From Lachnospiraceae bacterium (lineage in GTDB: Bacteria > Bacillota > Clostridia > Lachnospirales > Lachnospiraceae), in the NCBI GenBank assembly GCA_017427775.1, contig JAFRSD010000035.1, positions 96,888 to 160,887 of the forward strand: a stretch of DNA of 64,000 nucleotides. Reading direction: 5' to 3'. The translations under genes and the position numbers were made by a program. Each line of letters begins with the position of its first letter. The first letter of the stretch is position 1. Below are positions 34,958-43,640 of the stretch, in pieces. The notes below the pieces were generated by a model. It saw nothing but the letters and a program-made list of their open reading frames with translations, did no database searches and had not been told where the DNA came from.

Positions 34958-35212
34958 TTACTTCAGGTTGTTCTCGATGTAATCGGTCAGAAGCTGCTCG
35001 ATGATCTCGTCACGCTCAACCTTGGCAATCTTTGCACGCGCATTCAGATGATTCGTGATATAAGTCGGGTCACCGCTCATCAAATAACCGACCATCTGGC
35101 TCACCGGATTATATCCTTTCTCGGCCATAGCTACATAAACCGAAGCAATAACGCTCCGTACGTAATCATCCGAAATATTCTCAACCTTAAAGAACTGTGT
35201 TCCCTGTGCCAT
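34958..35212 (-). CDS. ireB: IreB family regulatory phosphoprotein
   Basis: IreB (DUF965) is a small substrate of the PASTA kinase IreK that affects cephalosporin resistance in enterococci and, as ReoM, controls turnover of MurA. The 84-residue protein shows the pattern TQFFKVENISDDYVRSVIASVY with the phosphorylatable region near its start and GYNPVSQMVGYLMSGDPTYITNHLNAR. The ATG at 35212 has GGAGGAGG five bases upstream. The ireB-ruvX-DUF1292 order is conserved in Firmicutes. Confidence 0.93.
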   Translation of the reverse strand: MAQGTQFFKVENISDDYVRSVIASVYVAMAEKGYNPVSQMVGYLMSGDPTYITNHLNARAKIAKVERDEIIEQLLTDYIENNLK

Positions 35213-35264
35213 TATATCCCTCCTCCTGTGACATATGGATAGGTATAACATACCAAAATCTATT

Positions 35265-36665
35265 CTACTCTATTTTGTGGGAAATAGCAACTGTTTTTGC
35301 TTGAATAATACCATCTGTTGTGATATCTTCCCCGATCACCGTAACAACCTGTCCGCTCAGACTATGCTCCGCAGGGAACCGGTATGTCCCATAGCGCGGA
35401 CAGTGTCCGTTCGCATACATTACGCCGTCTTCCTCGGTCATATCTTCCACCATAACGGAAGCCTCTTTGCCAAGCAATCCCTTATAATACGCGGTTCTGA
35501 GCTTTCTCTCCGTCTCCAGGAAACGGACTTCCCGCTCGTGCTTAACCGCCTCGGTCAGCTGCCCGTCCATCTTGTCGGCAACGGTTCCTTTTCTTCTCGA
35601 ATAAGGGAATACATGAATCTGCGCGAAGCCGATCTTCTCGGCAAATGCCATGGATTCCATGAAATCCTCCTCGGTTTCGCCCGGAAATCCGACGATAATA
35701 TCCGTAGTAAGCGCAGGATTGTCAAATGCTTCCCGAAGAAGCCTTACAGCCTCAGTAAACTCCTCAGGAGTGTACCGGCGGTTCATCCGCGATAGCGTCT
35801 TCGCGCACCCGCTCTGTAAAGAAAGGTGAAAATGCGGACAGATTTCCTTAATTGCACTAAGCGCATCCACGAATTCCTTCGCTATGATCCGCGGTTCCAA
35901 AGAACCAAGGCGGATCCGTTCGATTCCCGGAATCTCTGCCATCTTCCCAAGTAACGAGATCAGCGGCATGGAACCGTCGTCGGTCTTTAAACTGCTCTGT
36001 TCCCGCACGCTGCGCTTATCAAGGCCATAGGATGAAAGGTGAATTCCCGATACGACGATTTCTTTGCATCCGGAATCCGCAAGAAGTCTTGCTTCCGCCA
36101 GAACGTCGCTCTCCTTACGGCTTGCGATACGGCCTCTGGCGAACGGAATGATGCAATAGCTGCAGAACTGGTTACAGCCGTCCTGGATCTTCATAAATGC
36201 ACGGCTGGTCGTTTCTGAGGTGACCGTCTTCATCTCCTCATAGGCTGTCAGCCCGGAATCCTCGTTAATATAGTAATGTTTCGGCTCTGTTCCGGCTGCC
36301 TTTGCCGTAAACCATTCGTTCAAAATGGCAGCAGTTTCGCCTTTTCTGCGATTCCCGATATAAAGGTCTGCCGTCCCGTCATCCTCGCCCTCGCGGCAGA
36401 ACTCCTGCACATAGCAGCCTTCCGCGACGATCACGGCCTCGGGGTTCTGTTTCCGGGCACGGTGTAACATTTGCCGGGACTTTCGGTCCGCGATATTCGT
36501 TACCGTGCAGGTATTCACGAGATAAACATCCGCTTTTTCGCGGAAAGACACTTCCTGCATTCCGATCCCTTTAAGCGTATCGCGGATAGCCTCGGTTTCA
36601 TACCCGTTTACCTTGCACCCGAGCGTCAGATATGCGATTGTCTTTCCATACAGATGATTTTCCAT
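35265..36665 (-). CDS. mtaB: MtaB, tRNA t6A37 methylthiotransferase
   Basis: MtaB adds a methylthio group to t6A37 in tRNAs reading ANN codons. The 466-residue protein has the MTTase N-terminal cysteines (LGCKVN, NTCTVT, EGCYVQ), the radical SAM motif CNQFCSYCIIP near residue 160, and a TRAM domain at the C-terminus. LGCKVN with two spaced clusters is typical of MtaB rather than MiaB. I chose the ATG at 36665; an in-frame TTG 11 codons upstream lacks a ribosome site. It is divergent from the HPr-like gene, with 85 bases between them. Confidence 0.92.
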   Translation of the reverse strand: MENHLYGKTIAYLTLGCKVNGYETEAIRDTLKGIGMQEVSFREKADVYLVNTCTVTNIADRKSRQMLHRARKQNPEAVIVAEGCYVQEFCREGEDDGTADLYIGNRRKGETAAILNEWFTAKAAGTEPKHYYINEDSGLTAYEEMKTVTSETTSRAFMKIQDGCNQFCSYCIIPFARGRIASRKESDVLAEARLLADSGCKEIVVSGIHLSSYGLDKRSVREQSSLKTDDGSMPLISLLGKMAEIPGIERIRLGSLEPRIIAKEFVDALSAIKEICPHFHLSLQSGCAKTLSRMNRRYTPEEFTEAVRLLREAFDNPALTTDIIVGFPGETEEDFMESMAFAEKIGFAQIHVFPYSRRKGTVADKMDGQLTEAVKHEREVRFLETERKLRTAYYKGLLGKEASVMVEDMTEEDGVMYANGHCPRYGTYRFPAEHSLSGQVVTVIGEDITTDGIIQAKTVAISHKIE

Positions 36666-36684
36666 TGCTTTGTCCGTTTCCTGC

Positions 36685-36713
36685 TTGACTTTTTTCAATT
36701 TGATAGTTACACT
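36685..36713 (+). promoter_or_regulatory. Possible promoter of the HPr-like gene
   Basis: TTGACT at 36685-36690 and TACACT at 36708-36713 are separated by 17 bases. The -10 matches four of six consensus positions. The region is AT-rich with other weak matches (TTGATA at 36700), so the assignment is tentative. The -35 lies just inside the mtaB upstream region. Confidence 0.4.
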
Positions 36714-36750
36714 TAAAGTAATCTAAGTAATAAAGAGGGGGCGATGCCGC

Positions 36751-36993
36751 ATGAAAACCGTTACCATTTGCCTGAATTCCATTGATAAGGTTAAGAACTT
36801 CGTAAACGATGTGACCAAGTTCGATTCCGATTTCGATCTGATTTCCGGCCGCTATGTTATCGACGCGAAGTCCATCATGGGAATCTTCTCTTTGGACCTC
36901 AATAAGCCGATCACGCTCGGCATTCACAACGAAGACGATATCGATCACATTCTGAGCGTTCTTGAGCCGTATATCGCTGAAGTTGAAGAATAA
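36751..36993 (+). CDS. HPr-like protein lacking the active-site histidine
   Basis: The 80-residue protein is HPr-like: the segment AKSIMGIFSLDL (residues 39-50) matches the Ser46 region of HPr (LKSIMGVMSLGI), and the flanking strands align. The GIHARPA active-site loop is absent; SIDKVKNF occupies its place, so His15 is missing and it cannot carry phosphate from Enzyme I. Ser41 corresponds to HPr Ser46, the target of HPr kinase, so it resembles Crh in keeping only the regulatory site (inference). AGAGGGGG lies nine bases before the ATG. It has its own terminator and is flanked by minus-strand genes. Confidence 0.85.
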   Translation: MKTVTICLNSIDKVKNFVNDVTKFDSDFDLISGRYVIDAKSIMGIFSLDLNKPITLGIHNEDDIDHILSVLEPYIAEVEE

Positions 36994-37010
36994 TCCTTAA
37001 ACACTCTGAA

Positions 37011-37039
37011 AGCAGGAGGAATCACCCTCCTGCTTTTTT
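37011..37039 (+). terminator. Rho-independent terminator after the HPr-like gene
   Basis: AGCAGGAGG (37011-37019) pairs with CCTCCTGCT (37026-37034) over a six-base loop and is followed by a run of six T (37034-37039). It begins 17 bases after the HPr-like stop codon. Confidence 0.92.
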
Positions 37040-37138
37040 CTTTCAGACAAATGTCACGCATCCTTAAAGCATTTCTGCTTCCGCAACAATTTGATTATAC
37101 CTTTTTACCCTGATTCCGTAAATAGGAATTATTCGTAT

Positions 37139-37687
37139 CTAAGCGTTATCAATAATATCATCCAGATAACGGCCGCCGATATTCATGCGATCAATCGAAA
37201 ACTGACGCATATTCGCATCATTTAAGCTAAGATCCGTAAGAAAAATACTCATGAACCGCTCTTCATCACCGAAATTGTTCTTCTGGAAGATTTCTTTCAG
37301 GCTCTTGCCGTCAAATGTGTAAAGATTGAGCCGTTCTTTCTTCAAAACGCCTTCGTTGTTCAGCCAGTTGTATAACCTGTCCAGATCCTGCTTGTTCGGT
37401 TCTCCCCAGAAAGTAAGCGCCGAATTATCGCGAAGCGCCTGCAGTGTTTCAGAATCCTTAACGGGGATGACCGTAATCTTTTCATTTGCGTTCTTAATCT
37501 TATAAAACGCACGCTTCATAACATATTTTCTGACCGTGACAGCCGCTCCGAAGAACACTACCGGAACAAGGAACATGAGAAGTCCTGACACGGTGTGCCC
37601 CATCACCAGTAAAACAGTCCCGGCAATGATCGGTCCGAACAGCATAATACAGACAAATGCCACATAAAACGGGTTATCTTTCTTCAT
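37139..37687 (-). CDS. Two-span membrane protein of unknown function
   Basis: I do not recognise a family. The 182-residue protein has two hydrophobic segments at about residues 8-28 and 33-52 followed by a soluble, probably cytoplasmic part with charged helices (ETLQALRDNSALTFWG, LYNWLNNEGVL, LKEIFQKNNFGDEERF). Its start overlaps the end of the DUF3592-like gene by four bases, so the two membrane proteins are co-translated. Downstream there is no strong terminator. Confidence 0.72.
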   Translation of the reverse strand: MKKDNPFYVAFVCIMLFGPIIAGTVLLVMGHTVSGLLMFLVPVVFFGAAVTVRKYVMKRAFYKIKNANEKITVIPVKDSETLQALRDNSALTFWGEPNKQDLDRLYNWLNNEGVLKKERLNLYTFDGKSLKEIFQKNNFGDEERFMSIFLTDLSLNDANMRQFSIDRMNIGGRYLDDIIDNA

Positions 37688-38034
37688 TTCTTCTTTATGA
37701 CCTTTCCTCGTTTATCTTCGATAAAGCAGACTTCCGGGTTCTTAGGGTTGTATTTTACCTCTACATCAAGAGGAAATACATTATAGGACTGTTCCATACC
37801 TTCGACTATCGTCATATAAAGATTATCATTCACCGTGTATTCATAGACAGGCACCATATAGGTTACCCCGCCACCGATGCCTTGTGACTTGTAATATCCC
37901 TCGGAATAGACATAATGACCGGGCACAGTTGCCGTACACCTTTTCCTGACCGTCAGCGTACTCCCGAACGGTCTGTAATAGATGATCAAAGCAACCGCGA
38001 TAACGATCAAAAGGATCAAAAGCTTCGTGTCCAT
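37684..38034 (-). CDS. DUF3592-like single-span membrane protein
   Basis: The 116-residue protein has one N-terminal transmembrane segment (residues 4-21, LLILLIVIAVALIIYY) and then a beta-rich domain (CTATVPGHYV, VPVYEYTVNDNLY, VEVKYNPKNPEVCFIED) resembling DUF3592, a small domain found in many membrane proteins. The N-KNPEVCFIED end is the best match. I chose the ATG at 38034, eight bases after AAAGGGG. It overlaps the following gene by four bases. Confidence 0.75.
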   Translation of the reverse strand: MDTKLLILLIVIAVALIIYYRPFGSTLTVRKRCTATVPGHYVYSEGYYKSQGIGGGVTYMVPVYEYTVNDNLYMTIVEGMEQSYNVFPLDVEVKYNPKNPEVCFIEDKRGKVIKKK

Positions 38035-38087
38035 ATCTCCCGCCCCTTTCTTTATCATCCCACACAAAGCCTTATGCAGGCTTTATC

Positions 38088-39779
38088 TCACATGTAACGT
38101 TCCCGGATTTCCTCGATCACATGCGCCGTACTCTTCTCTACAGTACCCTCGCGGAACGGATTCAGAAGGTTGCCGATCTCCAACAGCTCAAAATAGCCTT
38201 TGGTTCCGCCGGCACGGCACAATCTGAGATAATCTTCCCAGGCAGCCTTCCGGTCCGTCTTCATACGGCCGTAATACTGGAATGCACAGATCTGCGCAAT
38301 AGCGTATTCAATGTAGTAGAACGGATAGAGGAAGATGTGCAGCTTCTGCATCCAGAATCCTCCGCTCTCTAAGAATTCGTTGCCGTCATAATCGCGCCAA
38401 GGCATATATTTCTTCTCGATTGTTTTCCAAGCTTTACGCCAGTCCGCCGGCGTCATATCCGGATTTGCGTAAACTTCATGCTGGAATTCGTCCACGCTTA
38501 CCAGATAAGGGATCGTGCAGAACGCGCCGAGAAGGTGGGCCGTGATGTATTTCTCCGCATTTTCCCCGAAGAAAGACTCCATCCACGGGTACGCAAAATG
38601 CTCCATCGACATCGAGTGCGTCTCATTTATCTCCGAAGTCGATCCGGAAAGTGCACTGATTGGGATCGAACGCATGGCAAGATATCCCTGAAAGGCATGT
38701 CCTGCTTCGTGCGTAAGCACGTCCACATCGGCTTCCGTACCATTAAAGTTACTGAAGATGAACGGAGCCTTAAAAAGCGGCATTCGGGTCATGTAACCGC
38801 CCATATGCTTGCCGGGCTTCGTTTCAAGGTCATACAACTCATATTCCTTCATAAAATCGAAGAACTCGCCGGTTTCCGGGCTCATGGCACGGTACATTTG
38901 CCGTGCTTTCTCCACCAGTTCGGCGGCTGTTCCGATCGGGACCGCGTTGCCGTCAGGGAACCTCAACCCTTCATCGTAATAGCGGAGCTTATCGATGCCG
39001 AGATGTTTCCGCTGTGCCTCGTAAATCTCCGCTACGGCAGGCGTAATGATCGTACGAACCTGCTCACGGAACCGTGCCGCATCCTCTTTCGTGTAATCGA
39101 AACGGTTACGCGCGATATATGCCATATCGGTATAGGAGGCAAATCCCATCTTCTCCGCCTTTGTATTCCGCACCTTCACAGCCTCGGCGAACTGGCTCTC
39201 CAGCTCTCCGCTGATCTGCTCATAGAGCTTCGCCCATGCCTCAAAGGCTTCCTTCCGCTCCGCGCGGTCAGTGCTCTGCATATGTTTTAAAAGGCCGTAG
39301 AAATTGCACTGTTCGCCGCGGAATTCGGTCGTTGCGGCAGCGGTTGTCTTTTGATAAGCCTGACGAAGTTCTCCCTCCCGAATGGTTTCCGGCACAATTC
39401 TCTCGTCGCTTGTCATCAGATCCGCGTCAATGATACGGAACAACTGGGCGCCGAATTCGGCTTCCGCCTCTTTCCGAAAAGGCGACTCCGCAAGTGCTTT
39501 CTGCCAGGCATTATACTGCGGAATAGTCTTCGCAGACTCCTCCCGGAGCCATTTCATCTCCCCGTCATAGAATTCATCGGCGGTATTGATCGTATTCCGG
39601 ATATGCGCAACGGTATACATGGAATCAGCCGCATCCTCCGTCTCCTGCACCGCATAATAGGCGTCACGTACCTCATTGAAACTTTTTGCTTCGCGAACCT
39701 TCTGCGTTGTCTCCGTGATCAAAGACTTAAGCGCCTCAAAATCCGGGCGTCGGTACTCAATTTCACTGAATTTAATCAT
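38088..39779 (-). CDS. M3 family oligoendopeptidase
   Basis: The 563-residue zinc peptidase has the HExxH motif in LTHEAGHAFQGYL near residue 355, with a downstream ETHSMSMEHFAYPWM stretch that supplies the third ligand Glu. Conserved features such as NFNGTEADVDVL, YIEYAIAQICAFQYY and GTKGYFELLEIG match PepF/oligoendopeptidase-like M3 enzymes, which cleave short peptides in the cytoplasm. No signal peptide is visible. It follows the multi-span membrane protein by 29 bases. Confidence 0.93.
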   Translation of the reverse strand: MIKFSEIEYRRPDFEALKSLITETTQKVREAKSFNEVRDAYYAVQETEDAADSMYTVAHIRNTINTADEFYDGEMKWLREESAKTIPQYNAWQKALAESPFRKEAEAEFGAQLFRIIDADLMTSDERIVPETIREGELRQAYQKTTAAATTEFRGEQCNFYGLLKHMQSTDRAERKEAFEAWAKLYEQISGELESQFAEAVKVRNTKAEKMGFASYTDMAYIARNRFDYTKEDAARFREQVRTIITPAVAEIYEAQRKHLGIDKLRYYDEGLRFPDGNAVPIGTAAELVEKARQMYRAMSPETGEFFDFMKEYELYDLETKPGKHMGGYMTRMPLFKAPFIFSNFNGTEADVDVLTHEAGHAFQGYLAMRSIPISALSGSTSEINETHSMSMEHFAYPWMESFFGENAEKYITAHLLGAFCTIPYLVSVDEFQHEVYANPDMTPADWRKAWKTIEKKYMPWRDYDGNEFLESGGFWMQKLHIFLYPFYYIEYAIAQICAFQYYGRMKTDRKAAWEDYLRLCRAGGTKGYFELLEIGNLLNPFREGTVEKSTAHVIEEIRERYM

Positions 39780-39808
39780 ATAAAACCTCTTTTCAATTAC
39801 GAATCTTA

Positions 39809-40432
39809 TTAAACTTCATCCGGCGCTGCAAACTCATCGAAAACCGGAGCCGGTGCATGTTCCACATCCTTCTTCAGACCGAAAAGGACGATTAGGTTAA
39901 CAATTCCCGCAATGCATCCGGCGATAACCACCAATAAAGTGAGTGATGAATTAGCTTCCGCTTCGGAAACGATCAGGATAGAAATCGCGAACTGTATAAC
40001 GATCATCACGAAACGCAAAACACGAATGCTATGCTCCCTGTAAGATCGAAAATCCTCCGCCACACGAATCATGGCACCGAGAATAATATAGTATAATGCC
40101 AGATACAGGAAGGATGCCAGGAAGAATATAAAACGGACGTCATTCGAATTAACGCTGAGATCTGAATTACGCTCGGACATCGTAAATAACCATTCCGCAA
40201 CGTCTTCCAAAATCAACAGGGCTGAAAGAATACGAAGCTTAGTCGGATTCTTCACATATCCTTCTAAATAACGGACGGACATCAGAAACAGAAGCAAGCC
40301 TACGGCATCCGGCAAGATGTCTATATAAAAAGTATCCGTTATGATGTTAAAATCCAAAAACAGCAACAGAAAACCAAATGCTACGAGTTTTACACCCTTT
40401 GCGGTATCGTAACGGTAATAATAATGATCCAT
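39809..40432 (-). CDS. Multi-span membrane protein of unknown function
   Basis: The 207-residue protein has about five or six hydrophobic segments (for example KLVAFGFLLLFLDF, ILPDAVGLLLFLMSV, FIFFLASFLYLALYYIILG, VIQFAISILIV, LLVVIAGCIAGIVNLIVLFG) and a short acidic C-terminal tail. I recognise no family. The ATG at 40432 has GGAGGGG four bases upstream. It has its own near-consensus promoter, and the M3 peptidase gene follows after 29 bases. Confidence 0.75.
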   Translation of the reverse strand: MDHYYYRYDTAKGVKLVAFGFLLLFLDFNIITDTFYIDILPDAVGLLLFLMSVRYLEGYVKNPTKLRILSALLILEDVAEWLFTMSERNSDLSVNSNDVRFIFFLASFLYLALYYIILGAMIRVAEDFRSYREHSIRVLRFVMIVIQFAISILIVSEAEANSSLTLLVVIAGCIAGIVNLIVLFGLKKDVEHAPAPVFDEFAAPDEV

Positions 40433-40461
40433 AAGTCCCCTCCCCAAAACACCTTTGAAAC

Positions 40462-40490
40462 ATTTTAGCATAGATAGAATGGTGTGTCAA
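40462..40490 (-). promoter_or_regulatory. Sigma-A promoter upstream of the membrane protein and M3 peptidase
   Basis: On the minus strand a perfect TTGACA (40490-40485) and TAAAAT (40467-40462) are separated by 17 bases. The ATG follows about 30 bases after the -10. Confidence 0.88.
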
Positions 40491-40529
40491 TATTATTTAC
40501 TATCCAATCATCTATCTGCCCATTCACAC

Positions 40530-40559
40530 AAAGGGGTACAGCCGAAGCTGCACCCCTTT
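40530..40559 (-). terminator. Strong hairpin, probable terminator of the 40607-42206 genes
   Basis: AAAGGGGT (40530-40537) pairs with ACCCCTTT (40552-40559), extended by CAGC/GCTG around a CGAA loop, giving a near-perfect 30-base hairpin. It lies between the stop at 40607 and the promoter at 40462-40490, as expected for an operon boundary. The T-run is short on both strands, so termination efficiency is uncertain. Confidence 0.6.
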
Positions 40560-40606
40560 CAATAAATATTCGTTTATTACGATTTGCGGCGTCTTTCCCG
40601 CAAAGC

Positions 40607-40999
40607 TCATGTTTGATTCTCACGCGTTTTTCTCTTGGCACGGCGTTGCTCTCTGTTATTTTTCTCGGAAGCAAACACCTCCACCACGGCGTCCGTCAGT
40701 TCGTCAGGCCATGTCTTACCGGTAACAATCGCATCTGACCAGGGACATAATTTCTCATAATCCGAGTCAAATACGACTGTATAAGGCGGACCGCAACGAT
40801 CGTTGACCGACATGAACAGATGCCTTCCTTCGTTGATCAGTCGATGCGGCCATTCCACATCAGGGTTATCCACCTGATCGTAGATCTCTTTTGTGATTTC
40901 ATAAAGATCACAGTTTACACCGCCCCCAAGCTGCGCCGTATACAGTTCTCTTTCGGCATCATAACAGCACTTCCATCCGCTGCCTTCTTTGAACTCCAT
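40607..40999 (-). CDS. Small protein of unknown function, paralogue of the gene at 49232
   Basis: I do not recognise a family. The 130-residue protein starts MEFKEGSGWKCCYDAERELYTA and shares that pattern and the end motif PWSDA with the 100-residue protein at 49232-49534 (GWKACFDEERELYTA, PWSRA). Further shared features are LYEITKEIYD/LCEIDKETFD and a V-x-D-x-x-Y strand before PWS. This copy has an extra basic C-terminal tail (REQRRAKRKTREN). The absence of a signal peptide suggests a cytoplasmic protein. It follows the DUF3795-kinase gene by 19 bases. Confidence 0.72.
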   Translation of the reverse strand: MEFKEGSGWKCCYDAERELYTAQLGGGVNCDLYEITKEIYDQVDNPDVEWPHRLINEGRHLFMSVNDRCGPPYTVVFDSDYEKLCPWSDAIVTGKTWPDELTDAVVEVFASEKNNREQRRAKRKTRENQT

Positions 41000-41018
41000 T
41001 TTACGCTATCCCCTGTTA

Positions 41019-42206
41019 TTACTCTTTCTTTTGGATCATCTCCCAAAGTACTTCCTTCTGTTCCATTCCGAAACGCAGTATCTTCCAAAGGGAATCTACC
41101 GCATACGGACCGTAAGCCTGCATATAGGAAATATGCATCCGGATGGCCCCCTGAAATACCAGATCGAATTCTTCCCGGGAAATACCCTCGTTACCATAAT
41201 ACCCGCTCAGAAAGCTCTTGGCAAGGTCAAAGCGGTATCTCATTTCCTCGGTTTCATGGTTGAAATCAACAAACTGCATGATAAACGGCCAGCCAAGATC
41301 CAGATACCTGCTCCCGATTCCCGAGTCATCAAGATCAATAAAGACTGCTTCTCCATCATTTCTGAGCATTGCATTATGCGGTCCTATGTCCGTATGAACG
41401 AAGCATTGATCCAGCTTTTCAAAATCAGGGATTGCATCCAGGATTGCGTCAAATTCTTTCACAAACACATGGTTTCGAAACCACGTGTAATAACGCTCCT
41501 TGCTCTGCGTCATAGGAGACTTCTCGCGATATCCCTGTAAAGAGTGCATCTTCCGGGTAGCCTGACCGATTTTATACTCGTCTTCCGGCGTTTCCTCCAG
41601 CTGCCTTCCGTCAATGAATTCCATCAGATAGAACCAGAATGCGGAATCCTTAACATAGTATTTACCACTCTTCGTCGGATAAAGCTTGGGCGCCATGCCA
41701 TGTTCATTTCCTAAGAAGAGATGCGCATTCACATTTCCCGCAATCGTTGCCTCCGGGGTACTGTCCGCAAGGCCTTTCAGCAGATAGTATTTAAACGCCG
41801 AAGCGATTTTATAAATCAGGCGGCCGGATTCCTCATGAAAGCGGCTTTCAATCCGAGGACTATCCAGGTCCCAATGTGTTAACACCTTTTCAACCAGGTT
41901 TGTTACGTCGGTATCGGGCGATGCCTGCTGTTTTCTATACTCGTCCCGCAAATTCGAAAGATGATTAACGATATTAGGATTCCAGGATATCATCTTCGGC
42001 AGGTTTTCACATGGAAAATCTGCACATAAAAAGCAATAGCGGGTATTATGATCCCTGCAGCATGCATAGATTCTGCATATCCCGGACTCTGCCCATTCGG
42101 GCACTTTCCCCTCAGCCTCTATGCAGCCGGGACATATGTCGCTTTCTTTCTTCGAGCAGCCGATGCAACACTCTCCGCAGGCTGTCATAGTTGTAAAATC
42201 CATCAT
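41019..42206 (-). CDS. DUF3795 domain fused to an aminoglycoside phosphotransferase-like kinase
   Basis: Residues about 5-75 form a cysteine-rich DUF3795 module (CGECCIGCSKK, CPGC, CRIYACC, YCFLCADFPCENLP), likely zinc-binding. From about residue 100 an APH/choline kinase-type fold follows, with KIASAFKYYLL replacing the Lys region, the Brenner motif FVHTDIGPHNAML near residue 290 and FIDLDDSGIG near 308. The protein is therefore probably a small-molecule phosphotransferase, but antibiotic resistance cannot be assumed since this superfamily is broad. GGAG precedes the ATG by nine bases. Neighbours are the small unknown protein downstream and a membrane protein upstream. Confidence 0.83.
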   Translation of the reverse strand: MMDFTTMTACGECCIGCSKKESDICPGCIEAEGKVPEWAESGICRIYACCRDHNTRYCFLCADFPCENLPKMISWNPNIVNHLSNLRDEYRKQQASPDTDVTNLVEKVLTHWDLDSPRIESRFHEESGRLIYKIASAFKYYLLKGLADSTPEATIAGNVNAHLFLGNEHGMAPKLYPTKSGKYYVKDSAFWFYLMEFIDGRQLEETPEDEYKIGQATRKMHSLQGYREKSPMTQSKERYYTWFRNHVFVKEFDAILDAIPDFEKLDQCFVHTDIGPHNAMLRNDGEAVFIDLDDSGIGSRYLDLGWPFIMQFVDFNHETEEMRYRFDLAKSFLSGYYGNEGISREEFDLVFQGAIRMHISYMQAYGPYAVDSLWKILRFGMEQKEVLWEMIQKKE

Positions 42207-42244
42207 TTTTCAATACTCCTACATTTCTGACAACGATATCCACC

Positions 42245-42754
42245 CTAACGCGGAAGTTTGATATTCCACATTTTCTCGGCTCTTTCATACAGTTCTTCAA
42301 TAGCCTCAAGATTTGCTAAATAGTCTTCTTTATACTGCTCGCATTCAGGAAGCAGTCGCCCTTTCTCGTCAAATTCCAGATTGACCGACTTATCGGTGAC
42401 AATTTCAACCGAAGTATCAGATGTAACTAACACCTCATGACTAATCATAATCCCCACCGTGAATCCGCCTTTATAATTTGGCCAGATAATCATGGAAATG
42501 TTATCATACTCTTTTTCGGTCCCGTAAACCATCTGTTTTGAAACAGATAAATTCCCGGTCAAATCCGGATAATCCGGACGAAAGACGGAATACACGTATC
42601 CATCTTCTTCAATCGTATAAGAATTATATTTTTCGCTGTAACCGACACGTTTTTCGTATTTACGGTAAGAATTCAGGTTCGCGAACCACAGGATATGATA
42701 CATAAGAAGTACGAACAAAACCAAAATAAAGAGAATGAAACCAAACTTTTTCAC
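42245..42754 (-). CDS. Single-span extracytoplasmic protein of unknown function
   Basis: The 169-residue product begins with an uncleaved anchor or signal (KKFGFILFILVLFVLLMYHILWF), then a beta-rich outside domain (YTIEEDGYVYSVFRPDY, ISMIIWPNYKGGFTVGIMI). I recognise no family. It starts with GTG, with GGAGG six bases upstream, which explains why an ATG is not seen. The gene is 38 bases before the DUF3795-kinase gene. Confidence 0.68.
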   Translation of the reverse strand: MKKFGFILFILVLFVLLMYHILWFANLNSYRKYEKRVGYSEKYNSYTIEEDGYVYSVFRPDYPDLTGNLSVSKQMVYGTEKEYDNISMIIWPNYKGGFTVGIMISHEVLVTSDTSVEIVTDKSVNLEFDEKGRLLPECEQYKEDYLANLEAIEELYERAEKMWNIKLPR

Positions 42755-42823
42755 TGTATTCCTCCGCCACCGGAAACAACAATCATATCCGCTGTTTACA
42801 ATTTCACCATTTAGATCTCTTAC

Positions 42824-43513
42824 CTATTTCAGTTTCATGAAACAACCATACAATAGCGGAATATCAATATATTCTTCCGTCACTTCCTGACCACGTTTCT
42901 CGATGCTGATGATTTCAAAATCAGAACTGAAGAAGTCCCTTAGCCTTTGTTCCGAAAATGACACCCCGGTATTTCTTTTTGTATAAAACTCTAAATCATC
43001 CAGTTCCTCGGCTCCATCTTCATCCGCAGAAAAGCACAATAACACAAAGTATCCGTTTTCTTTCAGAATTCCCTTAAGAAGATCCCTGTACTGCAATCTT
43101 CTGTGCGGTGCCAAATGATGAAACATTCCGCTGTCAAGTACAAGGTCATACTTTCGTTTTGCAAAATCAACCGCCAGAAAATCGCTGCAAATAAACCTCA
43201 CATTCTTCAAGTCTTCCGCTTTATCCTTCGCATTACGGATTGCAATGTCAGAAGAATCTATGGCTGTTACATCAATTCCTCTTTTTGCCAGATAGATTGC
43301 ATTTCTGCCCTCTCCGCATCCGAATTCCACGGCATCCCTGATACTGTTCCCCTTCACGAATTCCGTCACCATTTTATCCGGCAACGTGTTATTCACCAGA
43401 AACGGAGCTTTCATTACTCTTTTCTCATAAAAGGTATTCCAATCTATGCTTTCGTTTATCCGATCAAGCGTATTGAATAAATCTTCATAACTATTGATTT
43501 CAACTTTATCCAT
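42824..43513 (-). CDS. Class I SAM-dependent methyltransferase
   Basis: The 229-residue protein has motif I AVEFGCGEGRNAIYLAKRG near residue 65, the acidic motif II TAIDSS, FICSDFLAVDF (motif III) and LVLDSGMFHHLAP (motif IV). This is the Methyltransf_25/TehB-like small-molecule type; the substrate is unknown. A terminator is not evident; the next gene is 69 bases away. Confidence 0.9.
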   Translation of the reverse strand: MDKVEINSYEDLFNTLDRINESIDWNTFYEKRVMKAPFLVNNTLPDKMVTEFVKGNSIRDAVEFGCGEGRNAIYLAKRGIDVTAIDSSDIAIRNAKDKAEDLKNVRFICSDFLAVDFAKRKYDLVLDSGMFHHLAPHRRLQYRDLLKGILKENGYFVLLCFSADEDGAEELDDLEFYTKRNTGVSFSEQRLRDFFSSDFEIISIEKRGQEVTEEYIDIPLLYGCFMKLK

Positions 43514-43640
43514 ATTTCCCCCAAAAACACACTACATTTCCTTCAACATAAACACTCCGCCATCGTCCTAAATCTGTAATCTTCCTATTGCAGAAATCTC
43601 TTGTTATTCCGTAACAGTCCCCCGGACAGTGAATGGTTCA

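Noticed and set aside
36665..36698. Earlier TTG start of mtaB
   Set aside because: No ribosome site precedes it, and family members begin close to the LGCKVN motif.
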